DNA from: Clostridia bacterium
GTDB lineage: Bacteria; Bacillota_A; Clostridia; UBA1212; UBA1255
Reading direction: 5' to 3'
Assembly (NCBI GenBank): GCA_017522515.1
Contig: JAFWZH010000326.1
Coordinates: 1 to 18,221 of the forward strand
DNA length: 18,221 bases
Part shown: one piece after another, positions 1 to 8,361 of the stretch
Position numbering within the stretch: the first letter of the stretch is position 1
Layout: each line of letters opens with the position of its first letter
Program-made: the position numbers and the translations under genes
Notes under the pieces: model-generated
What the model was told of the DNA's origin: nothing
Seen by the model: only the letters and a program-made list of their open reading frames with translations
Database searches by the model: none

Positions 1-222
1 GTTGGCATCTGTCGTCGTAACAGAAACATATTCATTTTTATATGTATATGTTATTTTTGTTGACGATGTGTCAATGATAAGATTTTTATTTCCTTCTGCA
101 AAAGATGTTACTCCCGTGTATGAACTCAGTTCTGCTGCCAATAGCGCATTAACCGAAGGCAACATACCGAATACCATCACAAAAACAAGTAACAAAGATA
201 GAAATTTCTTTATTCGTTCCAT
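1..222 (-). CDS. N-terminus of a second large secreted protein, paralogue of the upstream 1560-aa protein (partial)
   Basis: Translation on the minus strand from the ATG at 222 stays open for 74 codons to the window edge, so only the start of the gene is present. Residues 1-30 form a Sec signal peptide: charged MERIKK, a hydrophobic LSLLLVFVMVF core, and a probable cleavage site after ALLAA. Aligned by eye with the first 74 residues of the neighbouring 1560-aa protein it differs at 16 positions (about 78% identity), and the DNA includes a 60-base perfect match. A ribosome site (AAAGGAGC) lies 7-10 bases before the ATG. Only 16 bases separate this start from the upstream stop codon, so the two genes are probably co-transcribed. 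The function is unknown. The N-terminal part resembles the start of a beta-sandwich or carbohydrate-binding type domain, but too little is visible to say more. Confidence 0.85.
   Translation of the reverse strand, partial: MERIKKFLSLLLVFVMVFGMLPSVNALLAAELSSYTGVTSFAEGNKNLIIDTSSTKITYTYKNEYVSVTTTDAN
65..124 (-). repeat. Direct repeat copy A (60 bases, perfect)
   Basis: These 60 bases are identical to 4764-4823. They are the core of a longer, imperfect repeat (61-222 versus 4760-4921) covering the signal peptide and first mature residues of two tandem paralogous genes. Perfect DNA identity over 20 codons suggests recent duplication or gene conversion. Confidence 0.9.
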
Positions 223-238
223 AAAAGCTCCTTTAAAT

Positions 239-3200
239 TTAATAAATGCCGCCTTTGACAGCTATGTTTGTAACAGTTGTATTTGACAAATGAGTGAACA
301 TTGAGAAATAACCGTAATCATTAAAATTTCCATTAAGATAAGCAACGATATTATTATTTTTGTCCCAAATTGTCAAGCAATCTGCCTCTGCATCTACTGT
401 TACACTAAATACAAGATATTTCACTCCATCTACTATTATAAAGTATTTAATAAATTCTCCGTCATCAGTAACAACAATCTTTTGAGGATTAGAAATACTC
501 AGCGGTAATGAAACACTCGCAGAACGATTCGGCCAGCTCTCTGATCCCACATAAATACTTGCAGTAGTACCTGTAAACGCAGCCCATATTCCGCCTTTAT
601 CAGCATTTGGAGAATAATTTGCACCGGGAAGTCTTGCTCCGATAAAACATGCATTCCAATAGTTAGTGTCTGATGATGAAGGAGCTGTTGTTACAGTTGC
701 ATGGAATTCATATTGATTAAATCCAATGCCCGGCTGATATTTATACGGAACCGTATATAATTCTGCACCGCCTTGCCATGAGGTATTAGGTTTTGTATAT
801 AAAGTTTGTGCTCCTTCTACGGGAAGTGCATCTGTAGCTTCGGGTTTAGTATATACCTTAGTATTTGTCTGAGGCAATTTACTTGCATTAGGTCTGTAAG
901 CATACATAAAGCCGCTTATTCCCTCACGGAACGGTTGTTTGCCTGCTGTAACCTCTGTGCCTGTAGTACCTGTAATTCGGGCATTACTTCCGGCATCATA
1001 TCTTAAATACCTACCACTTGAATCTCTGCTACTTGCACAAAGGAATACATGCTTTGCATAGCCTGCAGAATCAGGATTTACAAATACAATATCGCCTGCT
1101 TTTAACGAAGAAACAGAAGTAATTTTTGCAAAATTATGTTCTTGACACCAAGGTACTAATGATCTTACTGTCATACCCTGAGTATAAATTTGGTCTGTAA
1201 AACCAACTCTATAAAGAACCCAGTCAACAAATCTGTCACAACTTACTATTTTTTCTGAGGGATTAATTGCTAAAGAAGGATCCAAAGCTCCCCAATTATA
1301 TGCAGGATTGATTTTTGCATCTCCATAAATAAATCTGTTTTTTCTCATATAATCAGAAACAACTTGTGCTTGCTCCATAATCATGTTGATAAGTTGGCTG
1401 TCTGTAATTGTATTTTCTTTAGGAGTTTCTGCAATATTAACAGCTGAAGTTCTTTCTGCAACAAAAAAGCGTTGATTTTCTGCTCCACTGTTTGTAAACA
1501 GCTGAATATTTGTTCCTTTATTATAATCCGCCATATAAACATCCATTACTAAGTTATCACAATGAGCCGGTCGGAATGTAAATGTTGTACCTTCATCATA
1601 CAGGAACCACTGCTGGGACAAATCGTCACTTATTGTTCCTGTAGAAACATTAGTTTCATCTACTTTGCCTGCGCCTTCTGCTAATAAAGCCTTTCCGGTA
1701 CTGCTATTAATAATCTTGTATGCACCATTTTCAATTCTGACAAATTTCCATATTTGTGAAGCAACAGTTGAGCTTGGTATGTCGAGTACCACGTTTGCAT
1801 TAGAAAGAGCCAGTGCCTTACCGCCAACTGTGATTTTGGCATAAAAGTTACTACCTATATCTGCAGGGGTCTTTGTACCAAATGTTGTCTTTTGGCTATT
1901 TATATAGTTTGCTGCAGCATCACCATATTTAATTATTGCTTTACTGAGATTTGCTAAATTCTCATCACTGTTATCTTTAGCTGTATATATATATGACTCA
2001 ATGCTGTATATATATGTACCGCTAATTGCCTTCCCTGCATCATCATACACAGTCATTTTAACAACTTCGCTCATTTGAGATACACCGAGGCCATCATATA
2101 CAAAGGAATATCTCTTAGAGTTTCCGGATGTTGATACAATTGTAAATTTATCAGATGTTATTGTGCCCAACAAAGAACCACTGTTATTTGTTACCCTTAC
2201 ACTAAATCCACTTGTTAATTCTGTGTCAAAGTATCCACGAATTGCAACCTTATTATCTAATAAAAGTCCCATACCTACCCATTTTGCCTTGTCATTTGCA
2301 TTTGCTGTAGGCGCTGATTTAACAGTTTTTAACTCTCTTAAAGAATCTGTTCCATTTTTCTTTTGTTCTGTTGTCAATTTGGCATTTACAAGCTCATTAG
2401 TCTTATAACCTCTGTAAATTTGTGAAGCAGATCCATAATTAAGCATGTCGACAAGCAATTTTCTAAAAGAGGGATCTGTAGTTGTAATTTTGTTGTAGAT
2501 ATATGTAGCAACACTGTATTCCTTTGTTCTACCGGAGCATAGCTCTCCGTCTTTAGTTGCTTTTAAAGTTGCATATATGGTATCATTCATCATTTGCGGT
2601 GTAACTTCTTCAAAGGCGAATGTATAATATGCCGCTCCGCTTATTGTAGTTGTACCTGCCTCAATTTTTCTTGTTTTACTGCCAAATGTTGCCTCAACAT
2701 AAGGATTTTTATATCCGGCATTATCCAAAATATCTTTATTTACCATATATTTAACAGTAATATCACTCGATAAGGAAAGAGATATACCGTCAAACTTAAG
2801 TGTAGAATCTTTAACCTTTACTTGTCCCGGAGCTGTAATTACTTTGCTCGTAACATCATTGCTGCCTGACAATGCACTACTAACATAAACGTTTACTGTA
2901 TTGTCACCAAGTTTTGCCTCAGGTTTAACTTGAAGCTCTACATACGCAATTATTCCCTTTGCGGTTGTATTTGTTGTGCCTGACCATGACAAAGTATAAG
3001 AAGATGAATTTTTAACCGCATTAAAGGCGGCACTTCCCATAACAATACCGTTTATTGCATTAACAGGAGCAAAAGATTTTGAATCCCAGCTAACATTTAC
3101 CGAAAGGCTCTTTAATCCTGCATTATTATTTAATACTACAGGTATCTTGATTGTTTTACCTATAACTGTCTCTGTATCATCGATATATATATGTGCAGTT

Positions 3201-4921
3201 TTTGCTGCATCTGTTACTGTAAAAGCAACCTCATTTCCACTAAACCTATTACCATCCATTATTATAGCAAAATAATCACCTGCGGAAAGTTTAGGGAATT
3301 TAACAGAATTTTGCTTATTTAAACTTATCTTATACATAGGCTCAACTTTACCTATACCGAAACCATATGAATCGCCCTTGTTATATATTGCAATAGATAA
3401 GTCTTTACTGTAAATTCTATCTCCGTAATTAATATTTGCAGTAATAATATCATTTTCGGTTACGGTATTAGAGCTTAAAGAAAATGAAGGATCAGCTGAA
3501 CCCACATTACTTATATAAATATTGTCTAAACAAATTGCTCTGTATCTTGAACCAATTGCCATAGACTTGACATAGGAAATCATTGCTTTATCTGTGCTGA
3601 CTCTTTCTATACCTTCTCCGTCAAAAATTGTTGCGTTTCTGTAATAACGCTCATTATAATCTATTACAGATGCAGACAATTGACGTGGGTTAGAATACTC
3701 AATATAAGCAAATACTTCTCCGTCAATCATAAATCTCATGCGGCCGTTAGCGTCATCAACAACCTTAAATTTATGAAATGCATCGCCAATGTTTTTTTCT
3801 AATGTATGTGTATACTTTATTTGAGAAAGTTTTCTGCTGATTTCATCATAAGTCATCACACATAACTCAATCTGCGTAGGATAAATATTTACACTCACAC
3901 CACTGTTACCAACAGAATTTTCGCCATCAAGTCCATTAGTCTCATAGAATTTATTTAAAGTAAAGTCGTGTTCATATCCGTAGTTAAATATAAATCCGGC
4001 AAAATGACCGGCTGTTTCATCCGGTTTAACATCTGCTGAGAAAGAAAATGCCGCATTATTATAAAAGTGTTTGTTTACTTGAATACTGTCATATTTAAGC
4101 CTCAGGTACTTATTTGAACCTTCTACAACAAATTTTGATTCTCCCGTGCCGCGACCAACTAAAATCTCTGAATTTAGATTTGTATTACTACCCACAAGTG
4201 AAAGGCCGTTTGTTACAGCAGCTTCTTGAAAATCATAAGAAATTACAGGTACAAAATGTAAACCGTGAGGAATAATATCTATTCTGCTTGGAGCAACATC
4301 ATTATATACACTGCAAAAAAGTGCATCATACTCTTTTGCTTGTGCAATACTATCAAAAAATCCGATATATGCAATGCTTATTGTTTTATTTAATGTAGCG
4401 TTTGCACCAACTCTCATAGAAGTAATTGTTGCATTACGTTGTGTTGACGTACCAACAGAAGTGTGATTAGCTCCCATTAATTCGTCAGATACAGTGTATG
4501 TTGTAAGATTCCACAAACCATCACATACCATTTTTGACGAAGAAAATAATCCCGCTGCCGATGGACCCCATCCACCTGCAGTCGAATCCGGATATAACCA
4601 CGCATTTGCAATTGATGTACCTGCAGTACCCTTGTATTTAATAGCCATAACCTTGTCCTTCATACTTGCATCAACAAGATTAACGGTAAAATACGGATCA
4701 GAAGCATTGGTAGTTGTTATCGTTACATATTCTTTATTATAAGTATATGTAATACCCGATGAGGATGTGTCAATGATAAGATTTTTATTTCCTTCTGCAA
4801 AAGATGTTACTCCCGTGTATGAATTCAGTTCTGCCGCCAGTAACACATTAGTCGAAGGCAACATACTAAATACCATCACAAAAACAAGTAACAACGAAAG
4901 AAATTTCGTTCCTTGTTTCAT
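239..4921 (-). CDS. 1560-aa secreted mosaic protein: beta-sandwich, cohesin-like, ricin-B-like and Cys/His hydrolase-like domains
   Basis: This is a secreted protein with a signal peptide (residues 1-30, cleavage near LLAA-EL). From N to C terminus I see: an unassigned beta-rich region (31-210); a concanavalin/LamG-like stretch (about 225-470, ending ICLDNIYIS); an Ig-like stretch (475-572); a cohesin-like domain (575-705, with GKTIKIPVVLNN, SWDSKSF and GIIAYVELQV); a Clostridia surface-protein domain (about 710-1007, with EYSVATYIYN and LLVDMLNYGSASQIY); a ricin-B-like lectin domain (1025-1155, with SQIWKF, SQQWFLY and NQRFFV as QxW-type repeats); a papain-like domain (1175-1345, candidate Cys1228, His1291, then Asp1309 or Asn1313); and a C-terminal beta-sandwich-like domain (1355-1560). 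No LPXTG motif, SLH domain or dockerin is visible, so surface attachment is unclear; sugar binding is possible. The start is fixed by AAAGGAGT upstream and by the signal peptide. It has its own predicted promoter. The catalytic reading is inferred from motif spacing only. Confidence 0.9.
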   Translation of the reverse strand: MKQGTKFLSLLLVFVMVFSMLPSTNVLLAAELNSYTGVTSFAEGNKNLIIDTSSSGITYTYNKEYVTITTTNASDPYFTVNLVDASMKDKVMAIKYKGTAGTSIANAWLYPDSTAGGWGPSAAGLFSSSKMVCDGLWNLTTYTVSDELMGANHTSVGTSTQRNATITSMRVGANATLNKTISIAYIGFFDSIAQAKEYDALFCSVYNDVAPSRIDIIPHGLHFVPVISYDFQEAAVTNGLSLVGSNTNLNSEILVGRGTGESKFVVEGSNKYLRLKYDSIQVNKHFYNNAAFSFSADVKPDETAGHFAGFIFNYGYEHDFTLNKFYETNGLDGENSVGNSGVSVNIYPTQIELCVMTYDEISRKLSQIKYTHTLEKNIGDAFHKFKVVDDANGRMRFMIDGEVFAYIEYSNPRQLSASVIDYNERYYRNATIFDGEGIERVSTDKAMISYVKSMAIGSRYRAICLDNIYISNVGSADPSFSLSSNTVTENDIITANINYGDRIYSKDLSIAIYNKGDSYGFGIGKVEPMYKISLNKQNSVKFPKLSAGDYFAIIMDGNRFSGNEVAFTVTDAAKTAHIYIDDTETVIGKTIKIPVVLNNNAGLKSLSVNVSWDSKSFAPVNAINGIVMGSAAFNAVKNSSSYTLSWSGTTNTTAKGIIAYVELQVKPEAKLGDNTVNVYVSSALSGSNDVTSKVITAPGQVKVKDSTLKFDGISLSLSSDITVKYMVNKDILDNAGYKNPYVEATFGSKTRKIEAGTTTISGAAYYTFAFEEVTPQMMNDTIYATLKATKDGELCSGRTKEYSVATYIYNKITTTDPSFRKLLVDMLNYGSASQIYRGYKTNELVNAKLTTEQKKNGTDSLRELKTVKSAPTANANDKAKWVGMGLLLDNKVAIRGYFDTELTSGFSVRVTNNSGSLLGTITSDKFTIVSTSGNSKRYSFVYDGLGVSQMSEVVKMTVYDDAGKAISGTYIYSIESYIYTAKDNSDENLANLSKAIIKYGDAAANYINSQKTTFGTKTPADIGSNFYAKITVGGKALALSNANVVLDIPSSTVASQIWKFVRIENGAYKIINSSTGKALLAEGAGKVDETNVSTGTISDDLSQQWFLYDEGTTFTFRPAHCDNLVMDVYMADYNKGTNIQLFTNSGAENQRFFVAERTSAVNIAETPKENTITDSQLINMIMEQAQVVSDYMRKNRFIYGDAKINPAYNWGALDPSLAINPSEKIVSCDRFVDWVLYRVGFTDQIYTQGMTVRSLVPWCQEHNFAKITSVSSLKAGDIVFVNPDSAGYAKHVFLCASSRDSSGRYLRYDAGSNARITGTTGTEVTAGKQPFREGISGFMYAYRPNASKLPQTNTKVYTKPEATDALPVEGAQTLYTKPNTSWQGGAELYTVPYKYQPGIGFNQYEFHATVTTAPSSSDTNYWNACFIGARLPGANYSPNADKGGIWAAFTGTTASIYVGSESWPNRSASVSLPLSISNPQKIVVTDDGEFIKYFIIVDGVKYLVFSVTVDAEADCLTIWDKNNNIVAYLNGNFNDYGYFSMFTHLSNTTVTNIAVKGGIY
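242..1411 (-). repeat. C-terminal Cys/His plus beta-sandwich module, copy 1 (coding repeat)
   Basis: This stretch encodes residues 1171-1560 of the mosaic protein and is paralogous to 5083-6252 in the lipoprotein gene. In the best-conserved 154 residues (from YMRKNRF to MYAYRP) I count 34 differences, about 78% identity. Some DNA runs are nearly identical, such as the coding for VLYRVGFTDQ. The rest of both proteins is unrelated, so a whole module has been duplicated or shuffled. Confidence 0.85.
1901..2533 (-). repeat. Clostridia surface-protein domain, internal copy matching the right-edge gene
   Basis: This encodes residues 797-1007 of the mosaic protein. It aligns over its whole length with the partial protein at 17577-18221: both have EYSVATYIY, LVDML-YGSA-Q-Y, AKWVGM, KVAIRGYFD, YDGL, QMS, TVYSIESY-like and a closing FGDA or YGDA motif. 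It is a protein-level repeat and divergent at the DNA level. Confidence 0.8.
4764..4823 (-). repeat. Direct repeat copy B (60 bases, perfect)
   Basis: Identical to 65-124. It lies at codons 33-53 of the 1560-aa gene, just after the signal-peptide region. Confidence 0.9.
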
Positions 4922-4984
4922 AAAAAAGACTCCTTTTTTTAAATTTCAGCTTAGATTTATTAAAAAAGCATTATAATTAAAGCA

Positions 4985-5013
4985 ATTTTATATCATATTC
5001 ACCTATAAGTCAA
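4985..5013 (-). promoter_or_regulatory. Predicted sigma-A-type promoter of the mosaic protein gene
   Basis: On the minus strand TTGACT (5013-5008) and TAAAAT (4990-4985) are separated by 17 bases, with a TG-containing spacer. The leader would be about 55-60 bases and ends in AAAGGAGT. A TATAAT at 4975-4970 is a possible second -10 element but has no good -35. The -35 sits inside the end of the preceding terminator's T-tract. Confidence 0.6.
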
Positions 5014-5055
5014 CAAAAAAACTCTGAGACTCATATCATCATGAATCTCAGAGTT
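5012..5055 (-). terminator. Intrinsic terminator of the lipoprotein gene
   Basis: Read on the minus strand, arms AACTCTGAGA and TCTCAGAGTT pair perfectly over 10 bases. They extend by one mismatch and four more pairs (TCAT/ATGA) to a 6-base loop, and seven or more T follow. The hairpin lies about 25 bases after the lipoprotein stop codon. Confidence 0.9.
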
Positions 5056-5079
5056 CTCAGACTATTATTATTCTAAAAA

Positions 5080-7008
5080 TCAATTTGCGCCTTTTATTGA
5101 TATGTTAGAAATTGTAGAATTGGCAATGTGGTTCCATGTTGAGAAATATCCTGATGTATTAAATGAACCCACACCAATATATGCAACAGTATTATTTCCA
5201 TCCCAAACAACTACCTTATCGTTCACCGAATCCACTGTCACCGTTAAAATCAATTTTCTGGTGTTGCTTGATGAAACATGATAATACTTAATCATATCGC
5301 CATTATCAACAACAATGATTTTCTGTGCAGTAGAAACATCAGCCGGTAACGAAACACTGGTATCGCTTATATTCCAAGGACTACCCGTTCCAAAATAAAC
5401 AGTAGCCTTTGTTCCGGTAAACGCAACCCATACACCGCCTTTACTTGTCGGATCAGAGCTCATATTGGGAATTCTTGCTCCAACATAACATGAGTTCCAA
5501 TAGCTTTTATCGCTCGTAGGAGGAGCAGACTGCAAAGTCAAATGTAATTCATATTGATTGTAACCTTTACCGGGCTCATACTTGTAATTAAATCCATACA
5601 AGGATACGCCGCCATCCCATGTCTTGCCTGAATTATTAAATACTTCTGTTGCGCCGGATTTAGGAACTGCTGCCGTAGTAGAAGGCTTATTGTAAATAGA
5701 AGCATTTGTTGTAGGCATTTTGTCTACGCAAGGCCTGTATGCATACATAAACTGGCTGATGCCCTCTCTAAAAGGCTGTTTGCCGCGTGTAACCTCTGTA
5801 CCTGTTGTACCCGTTATTCTGGCATCGCTGCCGGCATCATATCTAAGCCACTTACCATCAGAACCTTTACTGCTTGCACACATAAATACATGTCTTGCCC
5901 AACCGCCCGGATGAGGATTAACAAATACAATATCACCTGCCTGAAGGGAATTAACATTTGTAATCTTCTTGAAACCATATTCTTCGCACCACTCGTCAAG
6001 GTTACCAACCGTCATACCCTGTTTATACATCTGGTCAGTAAAACCAACTCTATAAAGAACCCAGTCAATAAGTCTATCACAGCTTACAATTTTCTCAGAA
6101 GGATTAATTGCCTTTGATGCATCCAATGCACCCCAATTATATGCAGGGTTAATTTTTGCATCGCCATATACAAATTTGTTAGCTCTCATATAGTCAGTAA
6201 CTTTTTGTGCCTCTGCCATGAGATTTTTAACAAGCTGTTCATTCTCTATAGTAGGCTTAGATGTCACTGCCGGCGTTGACACAGGCTTCGGAGTCTTAAT
6301 TGACGCACCGCTGTCAGATACTAAAGTAATGGCACTTATCGCAATATTATTGCCGGCATTATCCTTAGTAATAAAAAGCTCTCCACTGTATGAAGAATCA
6401 ATATAAAGCTCTATATCTCTAACGCCGTCGGCCCAAAAAGCACCATCGCTGTTTACAAGAAAGTCAGAAGAAATCGTTTTGCCGGACGCATCCTTAATAT
6501 GTATTTCATCATTACTGATGTTAGCATTCGGGTCAGCACCATACGAAATCACAATGCTTGAAACCTCGCTTAAATCGTAGCTGCCAATTGACACACCGGC
6601 TGAATTTGTTATTAACAACACATTGGCTGTATACTTAGCGGCTGAAAAATCAACTGCATCGGGAAGCGAAGAAACATCAAGCTCTGTTTTCTTTACTGTC
6701 GGCTTTGACGTAGGTTTTAAAGTATTTGTCGGCTTCGCAGTTGATGTAGGGTTAGCTGTATTATTATCTTTTTCAACTGTAGGCTCTGCTGTTTGCTCTA
6801 CAAAGGGCTCATCGGTAGCCTGCTCTGTCGCCTGCGCTGTCGCTACGGAAGTTGGTGATGAACTACCTTCTGCTGCGTCGCTAATATTTGCAACAGGTCC
6901 TTTTGTTTTTTTGCTTTCCTCTGTATCCTCAGATTTACATCCAAACATAGACAAGGCAACAATCAAACATATTAAAATGCATATTATGGATTTGATCTTA
7001 GAACTCAT
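5080..7008 (-). CDS. 642-aa lipoprotein with Thr/Pro-rich linker, CBM-like domain, Cys/His hydrolase-like domain and C-terminal beta-sandwich
   Basis: The start is the ATG at 7008, seven bases after a strong GGAGG; an in-frame GTG at 7035 lies upstream of that ribosome site and is rejected. The signal peptide ends in LSMFGC, an acceptable though non-ideal lipobox, so Cys24 is probably lipidated and membrane-anchored. A low-complexity linker rich in Thr, Ser, Pro and Glu (about 25-110) could span the cell wall. Residues 119-236 look like a CBM- or jelly-roll-type domain. A second short Pro/Thr linker follows. Residues 258-427 form a papain-like domain with candidate Cys310 (VSCDR), His373 (ARHVFMC) and Asp391 or Asp395, and residues 435-642 form a beta-sandwich-like domain. 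The last two domains are shared with the 1560-aa protein. The substrate is unknown; peptidoglycan or a surface glycoconjugate is a guess. It has its own promoter and terminator. Confidence 0.9.
   Translation of the reverse strand: MSSKIKSIICILICLIVALSMFGCKSEDTEESKKTKGPVANISDAAEGSSSPTSVATAQATEQATDEPFVEQTAEPTVEKDNNTANPTSTAKPTNTLKPTSKPTVKKTELDVSSLPDAVDFSAAKYTANVLLITNSAGVSIGSYDLSEVSSIVISYGADPNANISNDEIHIKDASGKTISSDFLVNSDGAFWADGVRDIELYIDSSYSGELFITKDNAGNNIAISAITLVSDSGASIKTPKPVSTPAVTSKPTIENEQLVKNLMAEAQKVTDYMRANKFVYGDAKINPAYNWGALDASKAINPSEKIVSCDRLIDWVLYRVGFTDQMYKQGMTVGNLDEWCEEYGFKKITNVNSLQAGDIVFVNPHPGGWARHVFMCASSKGSDGKWLRYDAGSDARITGTTGTEVTRGKQPFREGISQFMYAYRPCVDKMPTTNASIYNKPSTTAAVPKSGATEVFNNSGKTWDGGVSLYGFNYKYEPGKGYNQYELHLTLQSAPPTSDKSYWNSCYVGARIPNMSSDPTSKGGVWVAFTGTKATVYFGTGSPWNISDTSVSLPADVSTAQKIIVVDNGDMIKYYHVSSSNTRKLILTVTVDSVNDKVVVWDGNNTVAYIGVGSFNTSGYFSTWNHIANSTISNISIKGAN
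5083..6252 (-). repeat. C-terminal Cys/His plus beta-sandwich module, copy 2 (coding repeat)
   Basis: Paralogous to 242-1411. Every candidate catalytic residue and the spacing between motifs is kept in both copies: INPAYNWGALD, SCDR, GDIVFVNP, HVF(L/M)CASS and RYDAGS. Confidence 0.85.
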
Positions 7009-7046
7009 GGTTCTTCCTCCTTTTATTAAACTCACTAATTAACTTT

Positions 7047-7081
7047 AGAATATATTATAGTCATTTCGCTGTCAATCGCAA
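7047..7081 (-). promoter_or_regulatory. Predicted promoter of the lipoprotein gene
   Basis: Two overlapping readings exist on the minus strand: a perfect TTGACA (7075-7070) 17 bases before TATTCT (7052-7047), or TTGCGA (7081-7076) 16 bases before a perfect TATAAT (7059-7054). Either gives a leader of about 40 bases ending in GGAGG. The elements begin right at the end of the upstream hydrolase gene. No terminator is visible between them, so read-through from the operon is also possible. Confidence 0.55.
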
Positions 7082-7082
7082 G

Positions 7083-8354
7083 TCACATGTTTTTACATAA
7101 TGTTGACGAAATGGTAATATTTTTAACTTTATCTTTAATTCCCATATAAAAGCATGTGGCATTTTCAGGTATAGAAACAGTCACAATACGGCCGCTTCTG
7201 TCAATTCCCGCTCTTTTCTTCTTCCACTTGTGTGACGGATGTGACTCATGAATATTAAAAGGTATTGAATATTCATACTCATCTGTTAGATAATATAATG
7301 TAGCAGTCACATCACTTTTAACAATACCGCTAAAGCAGAGAGAAAACATTCCGTCTGCAGAAAGGCTAAATTCATTAATGCACGGGAAAGTCCCCTTGCC
7401 CGTTAAAGCGTCTGCAAAAGCATATATTTCAGCACAAGGATAATGTACCGCATCCCAACAACAAGAGTGACCATGAATCCATCCGTCTTTAATGCTTAAA
7501 GTAGTGCGCTTATTATTCTTTACTGTATCTTCATAAGATTTGCTGTTCGAATTAACGGAAAAACAACTGTCATTATTCATGCAAATCCACAATACAGGAA
7601 TTTTAACATTCTGAAATCTTTTCTCTGCCAACCACAAATCTTGTACTCGCGGCAACAAAAATTTATATCGCATAAAAGAAAGACTCTCATCAAGATAGCC
7701 TGAACCGTATACGGGAATTGCATATGCAAAGTTATTCTTATATCCAAGAGCAATTGAAAGAATTACGCTTCCCCAAGAAATTCCCACAACTCCTATTTGA
7801 CTTTTGTTAATATTATTGAAAGTCTCTAACACCTTGCCGGCTAAAAGCACTTGCGAGACAGCATGATACATCCACATTTCGTCAACCGACTGTGTGTCTC
7901 TAATTCTCATATCATCATTGTCAGGAGAAGCAGTATATCCGTTTTCTGCAAAACAACCTTCTAAAGAATTAGTCCAATCGACAGAAAGTGCACCTTCAAC
8001 ATCACCTGCATTAAGTCTTGTAGGAAACACACCAACAGTACTTATTGCAATTGCAGCGTATCCCCTGCTGTTCCATTCTTTTATCCAATCGAGAAATGGA
8101 TAACCGGCTCCGCCATGAACAAGCACCACTGCAGGCACATTTCCCTCGGAATCTTCCGGAAATCCTATGTATCCGAAATTCTTTGTTTTTAAATTATTAC
8201 GAGTAAATCCATCATACGTTATGGCTTTAATCCCCTCGTACTTATTTACAGGATGAAACTCTTGAATATATTTGATATTCAATTCATCATATTTTTTATA
8301 AAAAATACTATCAAAATCTCTCTGAATTTTATTCAAATCCATTTGGCAATCCAT
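7083..8354 (-). CDS. Cytoplasmic alpha/beta hydrolase (acetylxylan esterase / dienelactone hydrolase-like) with C-terminal beta domain
   Basis: This 423-aa enzyme has the alpha/beta-hydrolase core: VLVHGGAG (residues 77-84) as oxyanion strand and loop, nucleophile elbow GISWGS with Ser193, probable acid Asp262 (NND after a VLWIC strand), and His296 in WIHGHS. Residues 325-423 add a beta-rich tail. There is no signal peptide, so it should act in the cytoplasm, probably as an esterase or peptidase on a small imported compound. The start is the only in-frame choice: a TGA precedes the ATG three codons upstream. The ribosome site (AAAGGA) is about 14 bases away, rather far, which suggests translation partly coupled to the GH78 gene that ends 7 bases before. 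Family assignment is firm; the substrate is unknown. Confidence 0.85.
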   Translation of the reverse strand: MDCQMDLNKIQRDFDSIFYKKYDELNIKYIQEFHPVNKYEGIKAITYDGFTRNNLKTKNFGYIGFPEDSEGNVPAVVLVHGGAGYPFLDWIKEWNSRGYAAIAISTVGVFPTRLNAGDVEGALSVDWTNSLEGCFAENGYTASPDNDDMRIRDTQSVDEMWMYHAVSQVLLAGKVLETFNNINKSQIGVVGISWGSVILSIALGYKNNFAYAIPVYGSGYLDESLSFMRYKFLLPRVQDLWLAEKRFQNVKIPVLWICMNNDSCFSVNSNSKSYEDTVKNNKRTTLSIKDGWIHGHSCCWDAVHYPCAEIYAFADALTGKGTFPCINEFSLSADGMFSLCFSGIVKSDVTATLYYLTDEYEYSIPFNIHESHPSHKWKKKRAGIDRSGRIVTVSIPENATCFYMGIKDKVKNITISSTLCKNM

Positions 8355-8361
8355 AATATCA

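Noticed and set aside
2..286. A 94-codon plus-strand open frame at the left edge
   Set aside because: It is antisense to a convincing signal-peptide-encoding start (222 to 1, minus strand) that is homologous to the neighbouring gene. Its product has no recognisable features.
7009..7035. A GTG start for the lipoprotein at 7035
   Set aside because: The GGAGG ribosome site lies downstream of it, and the ATG at 7008 gives a normal lipoprotein signal peptide.
6623..7042. A 139-codon plus-strand open frame opposite the lipoprotein start
   Set aside because: It mirrors the low-complexity Thr/Pro linker and signal peptide of the lipoprotein gene. Its Val/Phe-rich repeats are a composition effect, and no ribosome site was seen.
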